This document shows, piece after piece, positions 50,553 to 59,661 of a stretch of DNA of 64,000 nucleotides. Position numbers and translations under genes: made by a program. Position 1 is the first letter of the stretch. Each line of letters opens with the position of its first letter. The DNA lies in assembly GCA_014860445.1 (NCBI GenBank), contig JACZJT010000018.1:77295-141294 (forward strand), read 5' to 3'. The notes under the pieces are model-generated. The model worked only from the letters and a program-made list of their open reading frames with translations, was not told where the DNA came from and did not search any database. Source of the DNA: Burkholderiales bacterium (GTDB lineage Bacteria; Pseudomonadota; Gammaproteobacteria; Burkholderiales; SG8-39).

Positions 50553-51761
50553 TTACCTGCGCGACAGCGCTTGAACCGGATCGAGCTGCGCCGCACGCCG
50601 CGCCGGTGCCAGAGTAAACAAGACGGCCGTGAACATCGCGATCGCGGGTGCCGCAATCAGCGCCCACCATGGCGCCTGGAACGGTATCGTCGGGTACATC
50701 TGCACCGCGACGTTGCTTCCCAGCTGGCCCACTGCAAGCCCCGCCGCGGCGCCGCCAAGCGCGAGCAGCATGGCTTCCGTGAAAAACAACAGTCGAATTT
50801 GCGGCCCGGTGGCGCCGAGTGCCTTGAGCAAACCGATCTCGCGCCGCCGTTGCGTCACCGCGATCAGCATCACGTTCATGATCAAAATACCCGCCACTGC
50901 CAGACTGATGGCGGCGATGCTTGCCACGGTCAGCGTCAACGCACGCAGGATGCGGTCGAATGTCGCCAGCACGGCATCCTGGGTGATCACGGTGACATCA
51001 CGCTCACCCTCGTGGCGCAGCCGCATGATATCTTCGACATCGGATTGGGCTGCGGAAATCTGTTCGCGGCTTTTTGCTTCGACCAGAATGCGAAACAGCG
51101 CCTCGGTATTGAACAGCGCCTGCGCGGCAGCCAGCGGCACGATGACGATTTCGTCCGTATTGAATCCCAGCGACTGGCCCTGCGCCGAGAGAATTCCGAT
51201 TACGCGAAAACGGCGGTCGCCGATGCGCACCCATTCGCCCAGGGCCGAACGGGATCCGAACAATTCATTCGCCACTTTTGCGCCGACCACGCAAACCGGC
51301 TGGCTGTGACGCGGATCGACTCGCGGCAGAAAACTGCCCTGTGCGACTTCCATGTGCCGGATATCCATCAGGTCCGCGGTGGAGCCGAGAACCGGTGTTT
51401 CACGACTGCGACCGCCTGCGCGCACGTCGCCCGCGCCGACGATCAGCGGCGCAAACCGCCGTATGGCGTGACTGCGCTTGAGCGCCAGCGCGTCCTCCAG
51501 CGTCATATCGCGCGGCGTCTTGCCGATCAACACCCCGGGCATCGCGCCTGCGGTTTCGCTGCGCCCGGGCAGGACGATGATCAGGTTGCTGCCGAGCGAA
51601 CCGAACTGATTGGCGACATACAGGCGCGCCCCCTCTCCGAGCGCCGTCACCACCACCACGGCGGCGACGCCGATGCCCATCGCAAGCAGAATCAGCAGGG
51701 TGCGCGAAACCGAGCCGCGCAGCACCTGCCAGGCAAACTGGAGTACGTCGGCCACGCGCAC
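50553..51761 (-). CDS. MacB/FtsX-type ABC transporter permease (first copy)
   Basis: A 402-residue permease with the same topology as its neighbour: an N-terminal helix (LLILLAMGIGVAAVVVVTALGEGA), a periplasmic MacB-PCD domain, and three C-terminal helices with GLLKALGATGPQIRLLFFTEAMLLALGG. The start is a GTG at 51761, one base after the ATPase stop. Two related but different permeases suggest a heterodimeric export or lipoprotein-release type complex. Confidence 0.9.
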   Translation of the reverse strand: MRVADVLQFAWQVLRGSVSRTLLILLAMGIGVAAVVVVTALGEGARLYVANQFGSLGSNLIIVLPGRSETAGAMPGVLIGKTPRDMTLEDALALKRSHAIRRFAPLIVGAGDVRAGGRSRETPVLGSTADLMDIRHMEVAQGSFLPRVDPRHSQPVCVVGAKVANELFGSRSALGEWVRIGDRRFRVIGILSAQGQSLGFNTDEIVIVPLAAAQALFNTEALFRILVEAKSREQISAAQSDVEDIMRLRHEGERDVTVITQDAVLATFDRILRALTLTVASIAAISLAVAGILIMNVMLIAVTQRRREIGLLKALGATGPQIRLLFFTEAMLLALGGAAAGLAVGQLGSNVAVQMYPTIPFQAPWWALIAAPAIAMFTAVLFTLAPARRAAQLDPVQALSRR

Positions 51762-51762
51762 T

Positions 51763-52437
51763 TCAGCCCCTCTCGTCGCCGACGATCGCGCCGTCGAGCA
51801 TGCGCAATCTCCGGTGCGAACGTGCGCCGATCTCCGGGTCGTGGGTCACGATGATCACGGTTCCGCCGTTTTGATGCACGCGTTCCAGCACGCTGAGCAC
51901 TTCCTGACCGGTGTGGCGGTCAAGATTGCCGGTAGGTTCGTCCGCGAGTATCACCGTCGGACCCATCGACATCGCCCGCGCTATCGCGACGCGCTGGCAT
52001 TGGCCGCCGGAAAGCTGATCGGGACGATGACCGGCTCTTGCTTCCAATCCGTATTCGGCGAGCAGGCGATCCAATCTGCGCCTGCGCTCGGCCGGGTCGA
52101 TTCCGGCCAGCACCATCGGCAATTCGATGTTCTGCACCGCTGTCAGGCGGGGAACCAGATGAAAGAACTGGAACACAAAGCCGATCTTTTCGCGGCGTAC
52201 CCGGGCCAGTTCGTCGTCGTTCAGTGCGGTGACCTTGCGCCCGTCCAACTCATAACTGCCCGCATCCGGCCTGTCGAGCAGGCCGACTATATTGAGCAAG
52301 GTCGATTTGCCCGACCCGGACGGCCCCATGATGGATAGATATTCGCCGTGCGTGATTTCGAGATCCACGTCACGCAAGGCATGAACTTCTTCGCCCCCGA
52401 CGAGAAACGTGCGTGCGATGCCGTTGAGGCGGATCAT
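51763..52437 (-). CDS. ABC transporter ATP-binding protein (MacB/LolD type)
   Basis: A 224-residue ATPase. Walker A is GPSGSGKST (about 39-47), the signature is [15 protein letters not shown], and Walker B is [16 protein letters not shown], the last segment typical of the MacB/LolD/FtsE group. The ATG at 52437 overlaps the adaptor-gene stop (ATGA). It powers the two downstream permeases. Confidence 0.95.
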   Translation of the reverse strand: MIRLNGIARTFLVGGEEVHALRDVDLEITHGEYLSIMGPSGSGKSTLLNIVGLLDRPDAGSYELDGRKVTALNDDELARVRREKIGFVFQFFHLVPRLTAVQNIELPMVLAGIDPAERRRRLDRLLAEYGLEARAGHRPDQLSGGQCQRVAIARAMSMGPTVILADEPTGNLDRHTGQEVLSVLERVHQNGGTVIIVTHDPEIGARSHRRLRMLDGAIVGDERG

Positions 52438-53657
52438 TGCGCCTGGACCGCGGCGGCGTCCTTTTTGCCTGTCGACGAATTCCCGGTCGTCGCACGTGCA
52501 CCGGCTTTGACGCCCTCGCGCTCGAGCGAGGTGACCACCCGGTCGCCCTTGCTCAAGCCGGTTTTGGCTTCGGTGAAATCCCAGTTCGACAGGCCTGTCT
52601 GGATCTTGCGCTCCTCGAGCACGCCGCCGGCGCCGAGCACCAGCACGCGGTTGCCCGGCATCAGTGCCGGGGTCGGCACCCGCACCACGCCATCGTGGCC
52701 ATTCAAAACGATTTCAATATCCGCGCTGTAACCGATCAGCAGGTGTTTTGCCTCGCCGGGCCGGTCGAATTCGACCTCCACTTCCACGGTGCGCGCCTGT
52801 TTCTCCACGGCCAGCACGTAGGGGGCGATGCGGCGCACCGTGCCGGGAAAGTGCCGCCCGCGATAGGCGTCCAGGGTGACGCGCCCGGTCATGCCGACCT
52901 TGAGCTGCGCCGCATCCACCTCGTCGATCGGCGCGGACACGTAGAGGCATGAATCGTCGATCAGATCGACCGCCGGCAGCGTCGGAATACCCGGAGGCGA
53001 TGGCGTCAGATACTCGCCCACTTCGCCGTTGACTTCGGCGACGATACCGGCGAACGGCGCGCGCAGCACCGTACGATCGACGTCCGCACGCGATGCCTGG
53101 ATGCGCGCCTGGGCCTCCGCCACCTGTGCGCCGGCCGAATCGCAGCCGGCCTGTTTTGCCGCCGCATCCGTGCGGGCGCGCTCCACTGCCTCCTGCGATA
53201 TGAAATTGCGTGTCCGGAGTTCATCGGCACGCTTCGCGTCGCGCGCGGAGGCCTTGGACAGTTCGCATACCTCGCGCAGGCGCGCCTTCGCGGTCTGCAA
53301 CTGCTGGCGCGACATGCGCTCGCGCGCCGCAACGTCGTCGCTCCACAGACTCAGCAGCACCTGCCCCGGGTGCACCCTGTCGCCTTCTTTCACATTGAGC
53401 TTTTCGATGCGACCGCCTGCCGGCGGCGCGAGCTTGGCCCGCCTGCATGCCATCACCGAGCCCGCGCGCGTGTTCGCCACCGTATTTTCCACGCGGCCGG
53501 CATCGACCGGCGAAACCGTCACGACCACCGGCTTCGGGCGCGTGAGGTACCAGGCCGTCCCCGCAATCAGGGCGATGACGACAAGCGCTAGCGCAAGACC
53601 GATTAAAAAGCCGCCGGATTGCGCCGGCAGGCCATGGCCATTTTTCGTTTTCTTCAT
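52434..53657 (-). CDS. Periplasmic adaptor (MacA/HlyD-type membrane fusion protein)
   Basis: A 407-residue adaptor with an N-terminal membrane anchor (about 17-42), a split lipoyl domain (GGRIEKLNVKEGDRVHPGQVL and VLRAPFAGIVAEVNGEVGEYL), an intervening coiled-coil hairpin (about 110-200), and beta-barrel and membrane-proximal domains. It links an inner-membrane exporter to an outer-membrane channel; no TolC-type gene is adjacent. First gene of adaptor-ATPase-permease-permease. The cargo is unknown. Confidence 0.92.
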   Translation of the reverse strand: MKKTKNGHGLPAQSGGFLIGLALALVVIALIAGTAWYLTRPKPVVVTVSPVDAGRVENTVANTRAGSVMACRRAKLAPPAGGRIEKLNVKEGDRVHPGQVLLSLWSDDVAARERMSRQQLQTAKARLREVCELSKASARDAKRADELRTRNFISQEAVERARTDAAAKQAGCDSAGAQVAEAQARIQASRADVDRTVLRAPFAGIVAEVNGEVGEYLTPSPPGIPTLPAVDLIDDSCLYVSAPIDEVDAAQLKVGMTGRVTLDAYRGRHFPGTVRRIAPYVLAVEKQARTVEVEVEFDRPGEAKHLLIGYSADIEIVLNGHDGVVRVPTPALMPGNRVLVLGAGGVLEERKIQTGLSNWDFTEAKTGLSKGDRVVTSLEREGVKAGARATTGNSSTGKKDAAAVQAQ

Positions 53658-53806
53658 AGCATGTAATTATGAGGTGCAGAACGCAGGACTGGATGAATTA
53701 ATCGCTTCGTCGCCAGCGCGCAACAATCCGCCGCATCGATACTTTGACAACATGCCCGCTTACACGGGGAAGCACATTCAGGCTACGCGCTGCGCATGCG
53801 CCTGAT

Positions 53807-53820
53807 TTGATCCTGGTCAA
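53807..53820 (-). promoter_or_regulatory. Weak FNR-like box upstream of the export operon
   Basis: TTGAT-CCTG-GTCAA, one mismatch from consensus, lies 150 bp before the adaptor ATG in the 235-bp gap after the EAL-type gene. No convincing -10 is found at the expected distance, so this is tentative. Confidence 0.3.
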
Positions 53821-53892
53821 GAGAAGCACGATGGAACCGGCGACGAACCGCCCCTTCGACCTTGTCGCGCAGCCCCGACCCGCCGGACGGCG

Positions 53893-55194
53893 CTAGCTGG
53901 CGAAGCGGGTAATGAAATCTTCCGGGCTGACGGGCGGCCCCCTGAAATCCGCCTGCATAAAATCGCAGCCGAGTTCAAGAATCCGGGCCGCCTCCGCCTC
54001 ATCCGTAACGCCGATCGCGACGACATCGAATTTTAGCTTGTGGACCAATTCCACCAGGGACCGAAACACGCCTTCGGACTGCGGATGCGCGGCCCAGTCG
54101 TGCGCAATGCGCACGTCGATTTTCAACTCCTGGAACGGCAGGGTCGCAAGCCAGAACAGCGACGAAAGCGGTGCGTCCGAATCGTCCATCGAAAGCTTCA
54201 CGCCGATTTCATTCAGCCGCTTGATCTGTGCCCGCGCCGGCTCATGCGTTTCCAGTATTGCGAGATCCCCGATTTCGAGCATCAGCCTGCCGGGACGCAA
54301 GGACCAGGTGCGCAGCGCGCGCTCGACGAGTTCGGCAATTTCGGGATTCAACAAAGTACGCGCCGGCAGATTGACAGCGACGCGCAAGTCGAGTCCGGCG
54401 CGCTGGCGCAGTTCCGAGCAGTTGCGCAGCGCCCGGTTCAACAGCGAAGAGATCAGCTTGGTGACCATCCCTCCCGCGTCCGCCGCGGCAATGGCTTCGC
54501 GCATCGGTACCAGCGCGCGTTCGCCGTCGTGCCAGCGCAACATGGCTTCAACGCCCATTATCTGCCCGTAACGCAAGTCGAACTGGGGCTGAAACACCAG
54601 TTCCAGCAAGTCGTCTGCAATCGCCGAGCGCAGGCGGCCTTCCTCCACCAGCCGTGAATTTTCCGAATCCTGTGCATGGTCGTAAAAAGCGATATGACCA
54701 TCCTTCCCGGCGGCCGCCGTGCAAGCGCTCTTGGCATGTTGAAGCAGCGGCTCAACACCGTCTGCAGGTGCGGGAAAGATCGCGATCCCGACCGACGGAG
54801 ACGCATAGACTTCCGCTTCGCCCAGCCACAGGGGTGCGCTCATTGTGCGCAACAATTTTTCCGCCGCGAGCTGGGCGAGTTGCGCACTCTCGACCACTGG
54901 AAGCACGCAGGCCAGTTCATCCCGCCCGAGGTCGCCGGTGAAATCGCCCGGTCGCAGCACTTCCGCGCCTATGCCGGCCACCATCCGGGAACGAACGGCG
55001 TCACCGGTCTGATAGCCCCACAGCGCATCGATCCGTCCGATCACTCCGAAATCGGCGAGCAGCAACGCCAGGCTGTGTCCGTCCGCGCGACGTTGTTCGA
55101 CGCAGCCGCGCAGGCGGTCGAGAAATGTAACTTCTTCTCCGCTGACCGGCTCGGTCGAAACCGCACCCGCTTCCGCGGATTTTTCAGCATTCAA
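53893..55194 (-). CDS. Degenerate GGDEF-EAL protein
   Basis: A 433-residue two-domain protein. The GGDEF domain (about 25-180) has GRDEL (90-94) in place of GGDEF, so cyclase activity is doubtful. The EAL domain (about 190-430) has E216-A-M218 for EAL, keeps N275, E307, D337/D338 and K358, but has AIGVT (393-397) where active enzymes have AEGVE, and loop 6 reads DSDAPLSSL rather than DFGTGYSSL. Loss of these residues suggests a c-di-GMP-binding or protein-interaction role rather than hydrolysis. The frame opens with TTG at 55194 overlapping the HD-GYP stop (TTGA); the exact start is uncertain. Last gene of the second-messenger operon. Confidence 0.85.
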   Translation of the reverse strand: MNAEKSAEAGAVSTEPVSGEEVTFLDRLRGCVEQRRADGHSLALLLADFGVIGRIDALWGYQTGDAVRSRMVAGIGAEVLRPGDFTGDLGRDELACVLPVVESAQLAQLAAEKLLRTMSAPLWLGEAEVYASPSVGIAIFPAPADGVEPLLQHAKSACTAAAGKDGHIAFYDHAQDSENSRLVEEGRLRSAIADDLLELVFQPQFDLRYGQIMGVEAMLRWHDGERALVPMREAIAAADAGGMVTKLISSLLNRALRNCSELRQRAGLDLRVAVNLPARTLLNPEIAELVERALRTWSLRPGRLMLEIGDLAILETHEPARAQIKRLNEIGVKLSMDDSDAPLSSLFWLATLPFQELKIDVRIAHDWAAHPQSEGVFRSLVELVHKLKFDVVAIGVTDEAEAARILELGCDFMQADFRGPPVSPEDFITRFAS

Positions 55195-56390
55195 AGGAAG
55201 AGTTCCCTCGGATCGACCTTGACTGCGTCGTATTCCAGCGTGCGGCGTATCCGATAAACCTCATCGGGCGTCGCCTTGGGCTCTTTTGCCAGGTCGAGCA
55301 TCTTATACGGCCGGGTTTCATTACCCTTCGCATCCCTGACCACCATGACACGGGGTTGGAGGCGACGCAGCGGGTTTTGCGCAATCACGATTCCGACTTC
55401 CCCGCTATTCAGCTCGACCGCGCTGCCGACCGGGTAAACCCCGACGCATTGGATGAACTGCTCCACCAGGGCGGGCTGAAACAACTTGCCCCGTCCCTTG
55501 TAGATAACGTTCAGCGCATTCGACGGTGACATGTGCTTGCCCTGCGGCGCTGGCGCAACCAATGTGTCGAACGCGTCCACAATCGCGGCAATCATCCCCG
55601 GCAATGCAATTGCCACACCACGCAGGCCCCGCGGGTATCCGGTGCCGTCGAAATGCTCATGGTGCAACGATGCGAGCCCGGGAAGGTCGTTCGGCAGGCC
55701 TTGCGTCTTGTTCAGGATCTCGACGGAGTGATCGACATGAGACTGATACAAGACGGTTTCCTCCGGCGTGAGGTTCCCCAGCTTTTCGAGCAGTGCGGTC
55801 GGGAGCTTTAGTTTGCCTGCGTCCTGAAGCAGGCCGAGCAGGCTGAGCTGTTCTATGCTCTCGCGCGACAACTGCAGAAAACGGCCGAAGATACTCATCA
55901 TTACCGACACGTGGATCGAGCGATTGAAAGCCTCCCCGCTCTTTTCCTGCAACTGCACCAGCAGGGTAGCCGCGTCCGGATTTCGTACCACGCTTTCGGT
56001 GATATCCGTCGCCGCCTGCTTGACTTTGACGCCGTCGACCGCGTGCCCGACCCGCACATCGCGGCTGATCTGTCGCAAAACCGTCGCGGTTTCCGTTATG
56101 GCGCTGCGGGCCCTCGGCAGTTCCATATCGAGGCTCGCGCTTTCCTTGTACACCGTGGATCCGCGTATGCTGGCCGCAGTGCCGCCCGCGTGTCCCTCGA
56201 CTTCGGACAAATCCTCCTTCTCGGGGTCGACGAAGACATGGCCGCAATATTTCTTCATTGCGTCGATCTGCTTCTGGCTTTTCAGCACAAATCCCTGAAA
56301 TACGAACGGGGTTTCCGTCCACGGCCGGTCAAGCTTCGACACGTACATGCCGAGTTGGAGCTCGTCAACCGAAATCTGCTTTAGTTCCAT
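55191..56390 (-). CDS. DUF3391 - HD-GYP-like protein with altered HD dyad
   Basis: A 399-residue protein with an N-terminal DUF3391 domain (about 1-130; LQLGMYVSKLDRPWTETPFVFQGF) and an HD-GYP domain (about 150-320). The GYP signature HHEHFDGTGYP is intact (243-253), with H160, H218 and H221 retained. The HD dyad itself reads Q189-D190 (LLGLLQDAGK, normally LLHDIGK), which removes one metal ligand. HD-GYP proteins hydrolyse c-di-GMP; activity here is questionable. The ATG at 56390 lies one base after the adenylate cyclase stop, and the gene overlaps the EAL-type gene by four bases. Confidence 0.88.
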   Translation of the reverse strand: MELKQISVDELQLGMYVSKLDRPWTETPFVFQGFVLKSQKQIDAMKKYCGHVFVDPEKEDLSEVEGHAGGTAASIRGSTVYKESASLDMELPRARSAITETATVLRQISRDVRVGHAVDGVKVKQAATDITESVVRNPDAATLLVQLQEKSGEAFNRSIHVSVMMSIFGRFLQLSRESIEQLSLLGLLQDAGKLKLPTALLEKLGNLTPEETVLYQSHVDHSVEILNKTQGLPNDLPGLASLHHEHFDGTGYPRGLRGVAIALPGMIAAIVDAFDTLVAPAPQGKHMSPSNALNVIYKGRGKLFQPALVEQFIQCVGVYPVGSAVELNSGEVGIVIAQNPLRRLQPRVMVVRDAKGNETRPYKMLDLAKEPKATPDEVYRIRRTLEYDAVKVDPRELFL

Positions 56391-56391
56391 A

Positions 56392-58755
56392 TCAATATTT
56401 GCTCTGTACCGACCACACGCCGTCCCAATCCCGCGACGGCGGCGCGCCGCGAAAGATTTCGCAGCGGTCCAAATATATCCGCGACGGACCATCCTGCGGA
56501 TTGGCTGCGAGCGCATCGCGGAAACAGCGGGCCGCAGACATCCAGTCGCGCCCGCGATAACGGCTCAGCCCCTCGTTGAATGCCTCTATCACGGTTTCGC
56601 GATGAGGGAAGGATTCTTCCGTGTGGTGCCCGATCACTTCGTAAATTGCCACTGGTTCTTCCATGCCGCGCACCCGGATCAGATCAATTTCACGCACGTC
56701 CGACTGAACTTTGATCCGCTTGTAGGTGTTGTTGCAGATTAGCACCGAAGTGCCGTAATACTTGTTCGCGTCCTCAAGCCGGTGGGCGATGTTCACGCGA
56801 TTGCCAATCACCGTATATTCTAACCGTTTGGGCGAACCGATGTTTCCCGCCACCACGTCGCCGGTGCTGATGCCGACACCGATCCGGATCTCATCCCGCC
56901 CCCGCGCCGCAAGCCTGTCATTCAACACGCGCAGACCCGCCATCATGTTGCTGCCGACCTTGACCGCATTGTCGGCGTCGTCCGAGTCCTGCAGCACAGA
57001 ACCGAATACCGCCATGATCATGTCGCCCATGTACTTGTCGAGCACCCCGCGGTGGGCGAAAACGATGTCGACCATGTCGGTGAAATACTCGTTGAGCAAT
57101 GCCACCGTTTCCTGCGCGCCCAGCCGCTCCGAAATCGAGGTAAAGCCGCGGATGTCCGAAAACAACACGCTCACCTCGCGATTGATTCCGCCGAGTACGG
57201 TTTCTCCCCTCTCGAGCAGCTGGTCCATCACGCTCTTGCTCATATAGCGCGACAAGGTATTGCGCATGCGCTTCTCGCGGGTGATGTCCTCCATCATCAA
57301 CATGTAACCGATTCGTTCGTCGCTCATGCTCACGAGCGGAACCGTCGTAAGATCGACAGAAACCGCGTTGGCGTCCTCCACGTAAAGGTCCGTATCCACG
57401 GTGATGTCGGTCTTTCCCGCGGAACGCACCTTTTCCAGACTGCTCGCCACCCAGGCATTGCGCCCGACGAAAAGTTCGGCGAGCGAGCGCCCGACGAGTT
57501 CGACCTCGTCCCGGCGCAGTATGCGAACGGCGGCATCATTGACTTTTCGCAGAACGCCGTCCGCATCGAGCGTGAGCACGCCGTTGCTCATGCTGCGCAA
57601 AATCGATTCGTTGTAATTTCGCTCTGCGTTGATTTCCTCGAACAGCTGCGCATTGTGAATCGCTATGGCGGCTTCGGCGCAAAATGCGTGCAGCCGCCGC
57701 TCGTCGGCCGCGTTGAACGTGCCCGCCTTGCGGTTTAGTATCTCCATCACTCCGATGGGACGCGCACCCTTGGCCAGAATGGGCATGCACAGGATGCTGC
57801 TGGTTCGATACCCGGTGCGCCGGTCGATCTCCGGATTGAAACGCGCATCCTGATACGCGTCCAATATGTTGATCACCCTGCCGGAGGTGAAGCATTCACC
57901 GGCAATTCCGGCATTGGACGGAAAGCGGATTTCCGTGCTGTGGATGCCACCCGCGGAGTGTGAATACAGTTCGTTTCGCTTCGGGTCGTGCAGGAACAGC
58001 GCTCCGCGTTCGGAATCCAGAAGCTGGGTCGCCGCAGACAGGATTTTCTCGAGCAAGGGCCCGAGGCGGATTTCGGAGACGATCGAACTGATGACTTCGA
58101 GCAGCATTGCCTCCTCCTGCTGCTGGCGTTCGACTTTTTCGAAGAGGCGCGCATTTTCGAGCGCCGCTGCGGCCTGTTGTGACAGGCCTTCCAGCACGCG
58201 CTGGTCTTCGAGGTCGAAATCCCCGGTGTGCTTGTTCAGCACCTGGGTGACGCCGATCACCTCCTGATTCTTGTTGCGGATGGGGACGCAAAGGATGTTC
58301 CTGGTGCGATAGCCGGTACGACGGTCGACTTCCTGGTTGAAACGTCTGTTGTCGTAAGCATCCGCAGTGATGATCTCGGCTTCCCCCTTGGTGAAAACGG
58401 AACCGGCAATTCCAAGATTGCTCGGGAAGCGGACTTCACCCATCACGTTGCCCTGCATCACCCGTGAGTACAGTTCGCTGGTTTCCGGATCGTACAAAAA
58501 CATGGAACTGCGATCTGCGTTCAGCGTCTGCGTGACCACGCCCATCAACCGTGGAAACAGCACATCGAGCGAGAGACTGTCGGAGACGCGGTTGGCGATG
58601 TCGGTAATAGCGGAAGTGCGCCTCAGCAGTTCCGCCATCTGGTAGAAAAGCTGCGTCGTTTCGGCTTCGCTGCGGCCGTGCAGCAAGCCTTCTATTTCCC
58701 GCATGCTCAGCGGGCGCTCAACCAGGGAGCGTGCGGTCTCAAGATCGAATTGCAT
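56392..58755 (-). CDS. GAF-GAF-PAS class III adenylate cyclase
   Basis: A 787-residue soluble cyclase. GAF1 (about 50-205) and GAF2 (about 220-375) both end with the NKFDE-type motif of cyclic-nucleotide-binding GAFs (N174-K175, F180, D184; N341-R342, F347, D351-E352). A PAS domain (about 385-495) precedes the cyclase domain (about 520-700), which has metal-binding D534 and D578, K574 and T648 at the base-specifying positions (favouring ATP), and N655/R659 in the transition-state pair. A helical, TPR-like C-terminus follows (about 720-770). It heads a tightly coupled operon with HD-GYP and EAL proteins. Likely produces cAMP under allosteric nucleotide control; inference. Confidence 0.92.
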   Translation of the reverse strand: MQFDLETARSLVERPLSMREIEGLLHGRSEAETTQLFYQMAELLRRTSAITDIANRVSDSLSLDVLFPRLMGVVTQTLNADRSSMFLYDPETSELYSRVMQGNVMGEVRFPSNLGIAGSVFTKGEAEIITADAYDNRRFNQEVDRRTGYRTRNILCVPIRNKNQEVIGVTQVLNKHTGDFDLEDQRVLEGLSQQAAAALENARLFEKVERQQQEEAMLLEVISSIVSEIRLGPLLEKILSAATQLLDSERGALFLHDPKRNELYSHSAGGIHSTEIRFPSNAGIAGECFTSGRVINILDAYQDARFNPEIDRRTGYRTSSILCMPILAKGARPIGVMEILNRKAGTFNAADERRLHAFCAEAAIAIHNAQLFEEINAERNYNESILRSMSNGVLTLDADGVLRKVNDAAVRILRRDEVELVGRSLAELFVGRNAWVASSLEKVRSAGKTDITVDTDLYVEDANAVSVDLTTVPLVSMSDERIGYMLMMEDITREKRMRNTLSRYMSKSVMDQLLERGETVLGGINREVSVLFSDIRGFTSISERLGAQETVALLNEYFTDMVDIVFAHRGVLDKYMGDMIMAVFGSVLQDSDDADNAVKVGSNMMAGLRVLNDRLAARGRDEIRIGVGISTGDVVAGNIGSPKRLEYTVIGNRVNIAHRLEDANKYYGTSVLICNNTYKRIKVQSDVREIDLIRVRGMEEPVAIYEVIGHHTEESFPHRETVIEAFNEGLSRYRGRDWMSAARCFRDALAANPQDGPSRIYLDRCEIFRGAPPSRDWDGVWSVQSKY

Positions 58756-59015
58756 GTGGATACGTAGGCCTCATAAGAATAGCCACCGGCAGTTTCCCCG
58801 TGTCTCGATCACGATTGACCGCCGCGATCGGCAAGTCGGCAAGCCAACACACCCGCCCAACGGGGGCGCGACCTCCCGACCCGCGCCTCGCACAACCAGC
58901 TTATGCTCGAAACTGTACCGCAATCTCGATGAACCGAACAAGTACGGTCGTTTTTCCCGCATGCCCGGGCTTTCGGCGCATCATCCCCATGCGAATCGGG
59001 ACGATTGCCGTCGGG

Positions 59016-59561
59016 TTACCAAACCCGCAGTTTGACCTGAATAGCCAGAGCGCCATCGAAACGATCGGCAACGGTCGGAATGAGGCTGATATTGGCGCCC
59101 AGCATCCTGCCTTCGATCGATAGCATGGGCAATGGGGCGACGAACCAGGCGCCGTTCCGATAATTCGGATAGCCGTCAAACGCACCAAGGGCGATGCCCA
59201 CGCCAACGTCGACACCGCGTACCTTCCAGTGCAGGGGCCGCCACTCGTAACCTGCGTAGTGCGTTCTCGTGCGGTTGCTGTTTATGAAGCTGCCTGCCAT
59301 CAATGCGTGCTTGTTGGACAGCATGACTTCCGCACCGAAGCCGATATTATTGTTGCGCAATCCCTTGCCGGAGTCGAAGTGATGCGAGTAGATGCCGGGA
59401 TTGAGCCAAACCTGCGGCCACGACTCCTCATTTGATTCGATCGCCTGCGCACCGGCGGAATACGCTGCAGCGCACAGCAAAGCCATCGCACCAAAGCACT
59501 TGCGACCGGTCCCTGAGCGCGATGTTCTAGCCGCGCTTCGAACGCCAAGTTCAAACCTCAT
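59016..59561 (-). CDS. Small outer-membrane beta-barrel protein, PagP-like fold
   Basis: A 181-residue protein with an Arg-rich N-region, a hydrophobic signal segment (about 25-38, ending SAGAQA), and then a pattern of short amphipathic strands (WLNPGIYSHHF, NNIGFGAEVML, GVDVGVGIALGAFDGYPNYRNGAWF) ending LAIQVKLRVW, a typical barrel-terminal strand. Relatives in Burkholderia are often mislabelled sn-glycerol-3-phosphate transporters. Function unknown. ATG at 59561 is chosen over a TTG one codon upstream. The 260 bp between its stop and the cyclase start hold nothing recognisable. Confidence 0.7.
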   Translation of the reverse strand: MRFELGVRSAARTSRSGTGRKCFGAMALLCAAAYSAGAQAIESNEESWPQVWLNPGIYSHHFDSGKGLRNNNIGFGAEVMLSNKHALMAGSFINSNRTRTHYAGYEWRPLHWKVRGVDVGVGIALGAFDGYPNYRNGAWFVAPLPMLSIEGRMLGANISLIPTVADRFDGALAIQVKLRVW

Positions 59562-59661
59562 CAACGAGTCCTTTCCCCGGATTCGCCCGGGCGTCAGTCA
59601 TCCTGCATCGATTTTACCCATATTCTCGCGGCACCCTTTCGGAAATTCGCAGCCGGTGTAT

